Of a DNA stretch of 64,000 bases, positions 46,271 through 55,032 are shown one piece after another. The DNA comes from Kineothrix sp. IPX-CK (GTDB taxonomy: Bacteria > Bacillota > Clostridia > Lachnospirales > Lachnospiraceae), in contig NZ_CP146256.1 of NCBI RefSeq assembly GCF_039134705.1, positions 4,092,001 to 4,156,000 of the forward strand. Direction: 5' to 3'. How positions within the stretch are numbered: the stretch's first letter is position 1; every line of letters starts with the position of its first letter. The notes beneath the pieces were generated by a model. It was not told the origin of the DNA. It did not search any database and worked only from the letters and a program-made list of their open reading frames with translations. A program made the translations under genes and the position numbers.

Positions 46271-47755
46271 ATGAAAATAGGATTTGACAACGATAAATAT
46301 GTAAAAATGCAGTCCGAGCACATTCGCCAGAGAATCGCCCAGTTCGGCAATAAATTGTATCTGGAATTCGGCGGCAAGCTCTTTGATGACTTTCATGCTT
46401 CAAGAGTCCTCCCCGGCTTCCATCCGGACAGTAAGCTGAAAATGCTGCATCAGCTTAAAGACCAAGCGGAAATCGTCATCGTAATCAGCGCAGATGCCAT
46501 CGAGAAGAATAAAATCCGGGGCGACCTCGGCATCACCTATGACATGGACGTGCTGCGTCTCTTAGATGCCTTCCGTGCCATGGACTTCATGGTGAGCAGC
46601 GTAGTCATTACTCAGTATACCGGTCAGCCCACTGCCGACCATTTCCGTGAAAAACTGTCGGGCCTTGGAATCAAGTCTTATCTTCATTATATTATTGAGG
46701 GCTATCCCAGTAACATCGCCAATATCGTCAGTGACGAGGGCTACGGGAAGAACGATTACATCGAAACGTCCAGACCGCTGGTGGTCATTACGGCCCCCGG
46801 TCCCGGAAGCGGCAAAATGGCTACCTGTCTTTCCCAGCTTTATCATGAACACAAACGGGGGATTACGGCCGGATATGCTAAGTTCGAGACTTTCCCTATA
46901 TGGAATCTGCCCCTGCGCCACCCTGTGAACGTGGCCTATGAAGCGGCCACCGCGGATTTAAGCGATGTTAACATGATAGATCCCTTCCATCTGGAATCCT
47001 ATGGGGAGACTACGGTTAACTATAACCGCGATATCGAAGTGTTCCCCGTTCTAAGTGCGATGTTCGAGCAGATTCTCGGCTATAGCCCTTATAAATCGCC
47101 AACCGACATGGGCGTCAACATGGCGGGAAACTGTATCATAGACGACGAAGTATGCAAAGAGGCCTCCAAACAGGAAATCATCCGCCGCTATTATCAAGCG
47201 CTGTGCGACAAAAAAAGGGATGTGCTGGGCTCCAGGGAAATCGTTTACAAGCTGGAGCTTCTGATAAAACAGGCTTCTATCAACACCTCAGAGCGAAAGG
47301 TAATACCTATGGCACTTATGAGGCAGGAAAACACCGGTCATCCCGCAACGGCCATCGAACTGCCGGACGGGCAGGTCATTACCGGAAAAACTACCGACTT
47401 GCTCGGTGCCTCTGCCGCTGCGCTTCTCAATGCGCTGAAGGTTCTCGGCGGAATCGATCACGACGAACACCTCATCTCCCGGGCAGCCATCGAACCTATA
47501 CAGACCTTGAAGACGGATTATCTGGGCGGAAACAACCCAAGACTACATACGGACGAAATATTGATTGCCCTTTCCATGAGCGCCGCAACGGACACGGACG
47601 CGAAGCTGGCTTTGTCCCAGATCCCGAAGCTGAAGGGATGTCAGGTTCACTCCACGGTCATTCTTTCTTCCGTTGATGAGAAGACCTTCAAGCGATTAGG
47701 GATGAATCTTACCAGCGAACCGGCTTATGAGACGAACCGGGTTTATCACAAGTAA
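46271..47755 (+). CDS. DUF1846 family protein
   Basis: A 494-residue soluble protein matching the DUF1846 family along its full length (MKIGFDNDKYVKMQSEHIRQ). A glycine-rich loop, APGPGSGKMATCLSQLYHE, resembles a nucleotide-binding P-loop. The family is common in Firmicutes, some structures are known, but the reaction is not established. It lies 60 bp after pyrG and may be co-transcribed. Confidence 0.88.
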   Translation: MKIGFDNDKYVKMQSEHIRQRIAQFGNKLYLEFGGKLFDDFHASRVLPGFHPDSKLKMLHQLKDQAEIVIVISADAIEKNKIRGDLGITYDMDVLRLLDAFRAMDFMVSSVVITQYTGQPTADHFREKLSGLGIKSYLHYIIEGYPSNIANIVSDEGYGKNDYIETSRPLVVITAPGPGSGKMATCLSQLYHEHKRGITAGYAKFETFPIWNLPLRHPVNVAYEAATADLSDVNMIDPFHLESYGETTVNYNRDIEVFPVLSAMFEQILGYSPYKSPTDMGVNMAGNCIIDDEVCKEASKQEIIRRYYQALCDKKRDVLGSREIVYKLELLIKQASINTSERKVIPMALMRQENTGHPATAIELPDGQVITGKTTDLLGASAAALLNALKVLGGIDHDEHLISRAAIEPIQTLKTDYLGGNNPRLHTDEILIALSMSAATDTDAKLALSQIPKLKGCQVHSTVILSSVDEKTFKRLGMNLTSEPAYETNRVYHK

Positions 47756-47783
47756 ATAATCAAGAGCACTTTCCTATTACACA

Positions 47784-47823
47784 AAGAGATGTCCTTTCAA
47801 CAATCCGGACATCTCTTCTTTCT
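47784..47823. terminator. bidirectional terminator between DUF1846 and YitT genes
   Basis: AAGAGATGTCC (47784-47794) and GGACATCTCTT (47807-47817), a perfect 11-bp stem, with CTTTCTT after it. Confidence 0.75.
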
Positions 47824-47837
47824 TAATATTATATATA

Positions 47838-48737
47838 TTATAATTTCTTCAGGAAATTCCCGCTTACATTCACACCCTCATTGATCACCACAAAAGCACT
47901 CGGATCATATTTACGTATGATATATTTCAACCGTCCGATCTCATATTTCGATATTACCATATACAATACTTCCGCGTTATTGTCCGTGTATGCGCCCAGA
48001 GCCTTCCATTTTGTGATTCCCCGTTCCAGCTTCGTGAATATCTCCTGCTCCATTTCCTCGCTGGCATTCTTCGTGATGATGTTCACTTCCACGTTGATGT
48101 TCTGGGAATATACCTTATCCACCGCGAAGGAGCTTACGGCAGCAAAAATCAAGGAATATATCACGGTCTCCACGTCGAATAGGAACAGACATATGAGATA
48201 CAGTACTACGTTTACGATCAATGTTACCTTGCCTACGCTGAAGTCCTTCTTCCAGCGAATTAACAGTACACCCAATATATCCGTTCCGCCGTCAGAGCTT
48301 CCCATTTTCAGGCAAAGTCCGATGCCTGCACCGCAGAGAATTCCGCCGATAAGGCAGGAGGCCAGCTTGTCGTCCATAATCGGCATGGATGGAATATATA
48401 CGATGAAGAGGAAAAATGACATTGCCGTTACACAAATGACCGTTTTGGCGAAAAATATTCGTCCCAGCTTTTTGATTGCCACAATGAAAAGCGGAATGTT
48501 GACTACATAATAAATTAAGCCCGCAATATCGAAGTTACGAAACGACAGTCCCATGTACTCCACCAACACGGTACGTATTACCTGACAAAGTCCCATAATT
48601 CCCCCTGTATACAACCCTTGGGGGACGATGAACAGATTTACTCCTATGGCATATAGGAGCATGCCTCCCACGGAGCCAAGCAGTCTGTTCGTTTCATAGA
48701 TTACAAATTTTTTATCGAGACCCAGTATTCTATTCAT
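47838..48737 (-). CDS. YitT family membrane protein (DUF161 + DUF2179)
   Basis: A 299-residue protein with about five membrane helices and a C-terminal DUF2179 soluble domain (about residues 210-295, NVEVNIITKNASEEMEQEIF and YDPSAFVVINEGVNVSG). Family signatures such as GLYTGGIMGLCQV and KMGSSDGGTDILGVLL are present. Members are abundant in Firmicutes; transport of unknown ions or solutes is proposed. Monocistronic. Confidence 0.9.
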   Translation of the reverse strand: MNRILGLDKKFVIYETNRLLGSVGGMLLYAIGVNLFIVPQGLYTGGIMGLCQVIRTVLVEYMGLSFRNFDIAGLIYYVVNIPLFIVAIKKLGRIFFAKTVICVTAMSFFLFIVYIPSMPIMDDKLASCLIGGILCGAGIGLCLKMGSSDGGTDILGVLLIRWKKDFSVGKVTLIVNVVLYLICLFLFDVETVIYSLIFAAVSSFAVDKVYSQNINVEVNIITKNASEEMEQEIFTKLERGITKWKALGAYTDNNAEVLYMVISKYEIGRLKYIIRKYDPSAFVVINEGVNVSGNFLKKL

Positions 48738-48769
48738 AAATGCCTCTTTTCTTAACTAAGTCATATGTT

Positions 48770-51667
48770 CTAAGTCAGCAATTGCAGAAAATCATCTTCT
48801 GCCATAGGTTTCGCATACAAATATCCCTGCGCATACATACAGCCTATGCTTTGCAGGAATTCAGCCTGTTCTTCCCGTTCTACGCCTTCACATATTATGT
48901 CCATATTGAGATCATTTGCGAGTTCCACCACCTTTTGAATTACCTTCTGATACCTCCCGCTCTTATCTTCACCGCTTAAAAAGTCCTTGTCTATTTTCAA
49001 TGTATCGATGGAAATTTCCTTAAGCATATTCAACGAGGAATAGCCTGCACCAAAATCATCTACAGATAAATAATACCCATTTGCTTTCAGTTTATCCACC
49101 ATTTCACTTATATCCTTCATGTGTGCAAAAATGGATTCCGTCAGCTCCAGCTCAATAAGCTCCCTGGGAATGCCATATTTATCCCGCAGTTCATTCAGTC
49201 GCTCAATATAATTCTTCTGTGCAAAATGAAGCCTGGACTGGTTGATCGATATGCGGACAGTCTTTTCTCCCCGTTCCAGACGCCCCTGCAGCATCTTGTA
49301 CACCTGCTCCATAACATAGAAATCCAGTTCCACGATAAAGCCGTTCTTCTCAAAAATAGGGATGAATTCGGCCGGACTCATAAATCCGTAGTCCTTATTC
49401 TGCCATCTGACGAGCGCCTCTGCACCAACAATTTCATTATCCGCCATACAGTACTTCGGCTGATAATATACCTGAAATTCTCCCAGTGCAAGTGCGCCTC
49501 CCATACAGTCCTCTATAGTCTTTTCCCGAAGAAGCTGCTGCTCCATCTCCTCGTTGAAATAGCAAAGATGTGCATTCCCCCGTTTCGCCGCCTTCCTCGC
49601 CATCTCCGCATGATCGATGAGAGTCTTGACCAAAGTACTTCTCGTACACTGCGCTATGGTGACACCAAAATTATAGTTGATCGTAATCTCGTTTCTTCCC
49701 ATCCCGCCTTCTTCGAATACTAATATTCCAATTTCCTGCTTGATCGCATTCATCCATTCGGAAATCTTCCCTTCTCTGTCGGCAACTCCAAAAATAAGAA
49801 AATTATCTACCTTACTTCTGGCAATGATTCCCTCCTCGCCGTACAGCTCGTTCAATCTTCTGCCCACATAGCTTATGGTATAATCTCCGATACCCCTTCC
49901 GTATGTCTCATTGATTGTCGCAAAATGGCTGATATCCATGGAAATGATAAAAACCTCTTTTCCTCTGTGTTCAAGCCAGCGTTTTTCTATCGTATCCTCA
50001 AAGGAATAAATATTGCCAAGCCCGGTAAGCTTATCCCGGTAAGCCAGCTCATAAATATGCTTGTTGTATCTTCTCTTCACCATAATGAAATAGAGCAGGA
50101 TGAACACCAGCATGCCGAACGCCACGCATAGAATCACGATGGACTGCACCGGATTAGCGTAAATATAACTAAGCAGGGATACCTGCTCACTCTCCTGCGT
50201 GTGTTTTTCTGTTATCTGCATGATTTCATTAGAATCCAGATTAGAAATCGCTTTATTAAAAATCGAGCACAGAAGTTTATTATCCTCCGCCACTGCTATT
50301 GATAGACCGTGATCCGCATCGTAGAGAATGTAAGTTTTTAATTTCAGGTTCTTGTTATCCTTGAGCAATATCTTAGCCGTATATTGATTGACAAAAGTAA
50401 CGTCCGCGTCTCCCCTTCGTACTGCATTGACGCACTCTGTCTCCGTATCGTAATAAGCTATGTTATCCTTTGAGTAATACTCGGATATATATGCGGTATT
50501 AAAGAAAAAATTCTCGCATGTAGCTACCTTCATTTCTCGTTTCGGCATTTCCTTGCTCTTACGGCGTACCTCAATGTACTGCTCCTCCATATACGGAGCT
50601 GTTAATATCACTTCGTTCTTCTCTCCCCATCCATAATTGGTGTAGAAATCGCCGACAAGGTCCACCTCTCCCTTATTCAGCAGTTCCAGACTCTCCTTGT
50701 ATGACTTCGTCTCCACGTACTCCACTTCCATCCCGACTTCCCTTCCGAGAGCCTTGATGCTGTCGATAGTGATTCCCGTATACTTGCTGCCGTCATAATA
50801 ACACATAGCCTTTGAATCCGGTGAGGCCGCCATCCTAACCGTCTTATGTTCATCCACATAAGCCTTTTCCTCACGGGTCAGAGCAACCTTACCCGCAACG
50901 TTCTCCTCGAAATATTTATCGTACAGTTCCTTCTCGAAATAGGGGTCAGCCAGCATGATTTCTTCCATCGCATAGTCGAACTGAGCCATAATGCTCTTAT
51001 TTCCCCTTTGCGTGATCACATAAAACGGTGCGGCGTTGAAGGTGGCTATGATCTTCTCATTATCCAGCCTGCGATGATTGCCCGCCGCAATTGCATCGAT
51101 GGTCTTCGTACTGAGTGCTTCCTGAAGCTCCTTCTCCGTATTGAAAAGCTGAAGCGACATGGATATGTCATACTCTTTAAAAAGCTGTCTCACTTCTTCC
51201 GCTAAACCGCTGCCCCTCACAGCGCCTATTTTCATTCCGTCAAAATTTGCAAAATCATTGTAATAGTAAAAACCAGTTGCGCCGGAGCGAATCGTCAGCA
51301 CAGAGGAGGTCATTCCCATGGGATACTTGGAAAATTCAAAACGCTGCCTATCCTCCGGTGAGTCTTTCGCATAGGTTACGATGTCCAGCTCTCCGTTATC
51401 CAGCATCTCCAAGCATTCTGCCCACGAAGTTTCTACGAATTCATATTTCCATCCGGTATACTTCGCAATTTCCTGCAGATAGTCATAGCCGAAGCCCCAA
51501 TGGCTCCCCCCCTCGGTGGATTCCTGATAACCCGGCATAATAAAATACCCTACTCTTACCCTGTTTTCTTCGGCATGAAGCTGCACTGCCGGAAGCAAAA
51601 GCAGCAAAACTGCCGCTGCCACACCCAGCATGCCGAAAATATTTATCTTTCCGTTCCTTATATTCAT
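48770..51667 (-). CDS. membrane EAL-domain c-di-GMP phosphodiesterase with two SBP_bac_3 sensor domains
   Basis: A 965-residue protein. A signal/anchor helix (about 10-30) is followed by two tandem family 3 solute-binding domains (about 35-265 and 275-495), a membrane helix (about 510-532), a GGDEF-like domain (550-700) and an EAL domain (715-960). The GGDEF motif is degenerate (SKVDNFLIF). The EAL domain has its catalytic set: AEALVRW, ELELTES, SVDDFGAGYSSL, KIDKDF and CEGVERE. It therefore should hydrolyse c-di-GMP in response to an external amino-acid-like ligand; the ligand is inferred. Confidence 0.88.
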   Translation of the reverse strand: MNIRNGKINIFGMLGVAAAVLLLLLPAVQLHAEENRVRVGYFIMPGYQESTEGGSHWGFGYDYLQEIAKYTGWKYEFVETSWAECLEMLDNGELDIVTYAKDSPEDRQRFEFSKYPMGMTSSVLTIRSGATGFYYYNDFANFDGMKIGAVRGSGLAEEVRQLFKEYDISMSLQLFNTEKELQEALSTKTIDAIAAGNHRRLDNEKIIATFNAAPFYVITQRGNKSIMAQFDYAMEEIMLADPYFEKELYDKYFEENVAGKVALTREEKAYVDEHKTVRMAASPDSKAMCYYDGSKYTGITIDSIKALGREVGMEVEYVETKSYKESLELLNKGEVDLVGDFYTNYGWGEKNEVILTAPYMEEQYIEVRRKSKEMPKREMKVATCENFFFNTAYISEYYSKDNIAYYDTETECVNAVRRGDADVTFVNQYTAKILLKDNKNLKLKTYILYDADHGLSIAVAEDNKLLCSIFNKAISNLDSNEIMQITEKHTQESEQVSLLSYIYANPVQSIVILCVAFGMLVFILLYFIMVKRRYNKHIYELAYRDKLTGLGNIYSFEDTIEKRWLEHRGKEVFIISMDISHFATINETYGRGIGDYTISYVGRRLNELYGEEGIIARSKVDNFLIFGVADREGKISEWMNAIKQEIGILVFEEGGMGRNEITINYNFGVTIAQCTRSTLVKTLIDHAEMARKAAKRGNAHLCYFNEEMEQQLLREKTIEDCMGGALALGEFQVYYQPKYCMADNEIVGAEALVRWQNKDYGFMSPAEFIPIFEKNGFIVELDFYVMEQVYKMLQGRLERGEKTVRISINQSRLHFAQKNYIERLNELRDKYGIPRELIELELTESIFAHMKDISEMVDKLKANGYYLSVDDFGAGYSSLNMLKEISIDTLKIDKDFLSGEDKSGRYQKVIQKVVELANDLNMDIICEGVEREEQAEFLQSIGCMYAQGYLYAKPMAEDDFLQLLT

Positions 51668-51806
51668 TTAATCTTTCCTTCTGAAATCCACAATTATAGG
51701 GGAATTATACCATAAACCGAAAGATTAAGATACTGGCAGAACGCTGGAAAATAGTAAGGAAAAGCTGGCATCTTATAAAAAGGAGCGATTAAAAAACGCA
51801 GTAATC

Positions 51807-54110
51807 TCAGTATGGAAGCTGCGGGAATTCTACCTTGGGGAAAGTGACGGTGACCACGAAGAGATCCGCAATTGTCTCCACCTTGAAGGTTCCTCCACAG
51901 GCTTCGGTGAAGCTCTGGGCGATAGAGAGTCCGAGGCCGCTTCCTCCGTCGCTACGGCTCTTATCTCCCCGGATGAATCTCTCGGTAAAATCTATATCCG
52001 AAGAAAGTTCTTCCTTAGAAGTATTCTGAATACTGGCGGCAACGAGCTTGCCGTCCTCCATCAGGGTCACATATATCCGGGAACCTTCGAGGGAATATTT
52101 CAGCGCATTTAATATCAGGTTCTGGAATACGCGATATAAATGTTCACCGTCTGCACAGATCATTACCGCATTTTCTGGAATCTTGGTTTTCACGGTCACG
52201 TCTGCTTCTTCCATCTGCTCCTCCATATCCGCTAATGTCTGGCGCAGCAGCTTCCCAAGATCCAGATCCTCCATGTGTAAGGGGAGCTCTCCGGACGCCG
52301 CCTTGCTCACCTCGAATACGTCCTGTACCATGGCCTTTAACCGATGCGACTTGTTTTCCAATATAGAAATATATTCCCGCACGTGCTCCGGCAGATCGTC
52401 TTCCTGCTTTAACAGCTCCACATAGCTGATAATAGAAGTAAGAGGTGTCTTGATATCGTGGGATACATTGGCGATCAGCTCTATCTTCATGCGCTCGCTC
52501 TTTATATGCTCCGTCAGCGCTTTATTCATCCCTTCTTGTATCTCATTAAGCTTATTCATTGCCTCCGATAAACCGGAGCTTGCAGAAACTTCCGTAAACT
52601 CATCCAGCTTTCCTCCGTGAATGGCTTCGATTCGCTCCACCAGCGCTTCCATATCCATAGCCGCCTTTTTATTGCTTTTAAAATAAAGACACTGGCACAC
52701 CCAGACAGCTATCATCAAAAGCAGCGTCATGACTCCAATAAATGCCGCTATCTCCTCTTCATAATTGCGGCTTCCCCAGATTGCCAGCATCAGCAGCAGT
52801 ATAAGCTCTGCTCCCAGCTCTGCCAGAAATACCCACATATATTGTCTTATCAGTCTTTTTCCCAAGGGAAGTTTCAGCATGGAAGTTCGAAACAGCCTGC
52901 AAAGGGATGCTATGATGCTTTTTTTCCAAGGCTTCTCGTTGTGACGGATGTCATTAATAAAAAGCCATATGAGTCCAAGGCATAAAGATGAGAAGGCTGT
53001 CAGAAAGACTTTTATCCCTATATATTCCCCGCTCCAGAATCTGCCGGCTATATCCCAGTCCAGGTAGTACCACCATCTTTGATACACGAGCCCTGCCGCC
53101 ACCAGCAGAACCCCGTACAGGATTGCAAGCAGGGGAAACAGCTTTATTTCGTACCAAAGCTTTCCCGTAGTTCTTGCGATTGCGGTATTCGCCTCCTTCC
53201 TGCTTTTGTTCAGGGCAAGGCTTGCTATAAGAAGAGTCATTGCCAGCAGAGAAGTATATATCCAACCCATATATGCACCTTTTTCTACCGACAAGTGCTG
53301 CTGGATGCTGTAAAAAGCATTACTGTAGTAGTACGTGCTGTTGCCGTCGCCGTCATAGGCTTTGGATACACTCACGTTAGGAACCTTTGCGGCAGCGATA
53401 CATATCCTTACACCCTCCAATGCCTTATCCGCCGGAAAATTCACATAACCGGGAATACTCCAGCCATTACCCGTCCGATAATAGTTATCTCCGTAAATAT
53501 CTACCGTTTGTCCGTCTTTTATCGCAGAGACCTTTTTTCCATCGAAGTAGAGAAGATAATTATAGCCGTCCGGCAAAACGAACCCTTCGCCATACATTCC
53601 CAGACTTTCTTCGTTTGTATACAGCACCTCACCATCTTTTTCTATGGTGTATAAAATATTTCTGTCATTCTTGATGCTCTCGTGATATTCCTGTGCATCC
53701 TTCTTATAATCCGTTACCTCTTCAGGCTCCGTAAACTCTGCCATGTCCGATGTGCCTTCGTATTCTGCCGTGTCCGACGCTGTTGCCATGCCTCCGCCTT
53801 CGAATGCCATTCCTTCCTCCGCCTGGGCTTCGATAGTCGTCTCCTGTGCATAACCGGTATCGTAGCTTTGGCTGATAGGACCGCCTATGGCCATAGATAA
53901 GAAGCTGTTCAGATAATCGGACATGTAATAACGGAATTCCTCCGTATTCTGATAATCTTCCCCCAGCGATTCTTTCGCTTGAATGAGAGAAGCAGGATTT
54001 CCCGCATACTTCACAACAAAACAAAAGAGGTTAAGAAACAGTAGCAACGTTCCCAGCATCCACGCAGTGAAGCTGATGATTATTTTACTTTTTTTCAATT
54101 TTGTATCCAA
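51807..54110 (-). CDS. sensor histidine kinase with large external domain
   Basis: A 767-residue kinase. A first helix (about 12-33) precedes an external domain of about 230 residues, rich in Glu/Thr/Tyr at residues 70-125. Several membrane helices follow (about 275-475). The DHp phosphoacceptor is in ANVSHDIKTPLTSIISYVEL; the ATPase has NLILNALKYS and DGGSGLGLSIAQ. The start is probably TTG 54110, inside the end of the response regulator gene (26-bp overlap), so the two are coupled. Signal unknown. Confidence 0.88.
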   Translation of the reverse strand: MDTKLKKSKIIISFTAWMLGTLLLFLNLFCFVVKYAGNPASLIQAKESLGEDYQNTEEFRYYMSDYLNSFLSMAIGGPISQSYDTGYAQETTIEAQAEEGMAFEGGGMATASDTAEYEGTSDMAEFTEPEEVTDYKKDAQEYHESIKNDRNILYTIEKDGEVLYTNEESLGMYGEGFVLPDGYNYLLYFDGKKVSAIKDGQTVDIYGDNYYRTGNGWSIPGYVNFPADKALEGVRICIAAAKVPNVSVSKAYDGDGNSTYYYSNAFYSIQQHLSVEKGAYMGWIYTSLLAMTLLIASLALNKSRKEANTAIARTTGKLWYEIKLFPLLAILYGVLLVAAGLVYQRWWYYLDWDIAGRFWSGEYIGIKVFLTAFSSLCLGLIWLFINDIRHNEKPWKKSIIASLCRLFRTSMLKLPLGKRLIRQYMWVFLAELGAELILLLMLAIWGSRNYEEEIAAFIGVMTLLLMIAVWVCQCLYFKSNKKAAMDMEALVERIEAIHGGKLDEFTEVSASSGLSEAMNKLNEIQEGMNKALTEHIKSERMKIELIANVSHDIKTPLTSIISYVELLKQEDDLPEHVREYISILENKSHRLKAMVQDVFEVSKAASGELPLHMEDLDLGKLLRQTLADMEEQMEEADVTVKTKIPENAVMICADGEHLYRVFQNLILNALKYSLEGSRIYVTLMEDGKLVAASIQNTSKEELSSDIDFTERFIRGDKSRSDGGSGLGLSIAQSFTEACGGTFKVETIADLFVVTVTFPKVEFPQLPY

Positions 54111-54783
54111 TTCCCCACACCACCTTTAAGTATTCCGGCTCCTTCGGATTCAGTTCTATTTTCTCACGAATGCGCCTTATATGCACCATTACCGTATTCT
54201 CCGCCGCATAGGCTTCCTCGTTCCAGATACGGCGGTAGATTTCCTCCGCCGGAAAAACTCTTCCTATATTGCACATTAGCAGCTCCACGATTCTCGTCTC
54301 CGTAGCCGTGAGCTTCGCAGGCTCTTCGTCCACATAAAGGATGTGCTCCTCCTTATTGAACCGCAGTCTGCCATTCATTATGTTACTCGTGGAAATAAAA
54401 GCATTGATGTCACCAAGACTGGTATATCTGCGCAGGTGACTTTTCACTCTCGCCATCAGTTCCGCAGCATAATAGGGCTTGGTCACGTAATCGTCGGCTC
54501 CCATGGATAAGCCGAGCACCTTATCCGTATCCTCGCTTTTGGCACTGAGCACGATGATAGGAATATTCTTCTTTTCCCTGATTTTCATAACTGCGGACAA
54601 GCCATCCAGTTTGGGCATCATGACGTCAATGATAATTAGCTGTACCGATTTCTCCGCCACGATTTCAAGCGCTTCCATGCCGTCATATGCCTTCAGCACG
54701 TCATATCCTTCTTTTTCCAGCAGCAGGGCTATTGCCTTTACAATTTCTTTGTCGTCGTCCACCACGAGTACACATTCCATCAT
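54085..54783 (-). CDS. OmpR/VanR-type response regulator
   Basis: A 232-residue regulator. The receiver domain has the acidic pocket (VVDDDKE), the phosphoacceptor Asp in LIIIDVMMPKLDG and the conserved Lys in YVTKPYYAAEL. The C-terminal winged helix reads LTATETRIVELLMCN through ENTVMVHIRRIREKIE, then WGIGYKIE. AAGGAG precedes ATG 54783. Direct repeats upstream suggest that it controls its own operon. Confidence 0.93.
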   Translation of the reverse strand: MMECVLVVDDDKEIVKAIALLLEKEGYDVLKAYDGMEALEIVAEKSVQLIIIDVMMPKLDGLSAVMKIREKKNIPIIVLSAKSEDTDKVLGLSMGADDYVTKPYYAAELMARVKSHLRRYTSLGDINAFISTSNIMNGRLRFNKEEHILYVDEEPAKLTATETRIVELLMCNIGRVFPAEEIYRRIWNEEAYAAENTVMVHIRRIREKIELNPKEPEYLKVVWGIGYKIEKK

Positions 54784-54845
54784 TCTATGACTCCTTATTC
54801 GTAATTTTCCAGATATAGAGAAACTTTGACCTTTTCCTAAGCCTG

Positions 54846-54905
54846 ATTATATCATATCCTATATTTCTTACAGTTTTATTTACCTGTTTCTTAAAAAATT
54901 CTTAA
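54846..54905 (-). promoter_or_regulatory. response regulator promoter with direct repeats
   Basis: Minus-strand TATAAT (54846-54851) with no good -35 box. Upstream are two direct repeats TTAAGAA (54888-54894 and 54899-54905, read on the minus strand), 11 bp apart, one helical turn. This is the usual site geometry for OmpR-type regulators that activate from the same face. Confidence 0.5.
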
Positions 54906-54919
54906 CGGTAAGATTATGA

Positions 54920-54953
54920 AAAGAGCCGGAAAATATTAATTTCCCAGCTCTTT
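54920..54953 (-). terminator. terminator of the GH3 gene
   Basis: AAAGAGC (54920-54926) and GCTCTTT (54947-54953) enclose GGAAA/TTTCC. On the minus strand TTTTCATAATC follows. Confidence 0.6.
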
Positions 54954-55032
54954 AAAATTACTTTTCCCATTTAAAATTATTCCTGATGCAGCAGTTGCAA
55001 TGTTTAAGTCATCAATGTTACAAACGTTTCTC

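Noticed and set aside
46271..47755. Naming the DUF1846 protein as a kinase on the basis of its glycine-rich loop
   Set aside because: APGPGSGKMAT is only loosely P-loop-like and no Walker B partner is clear.
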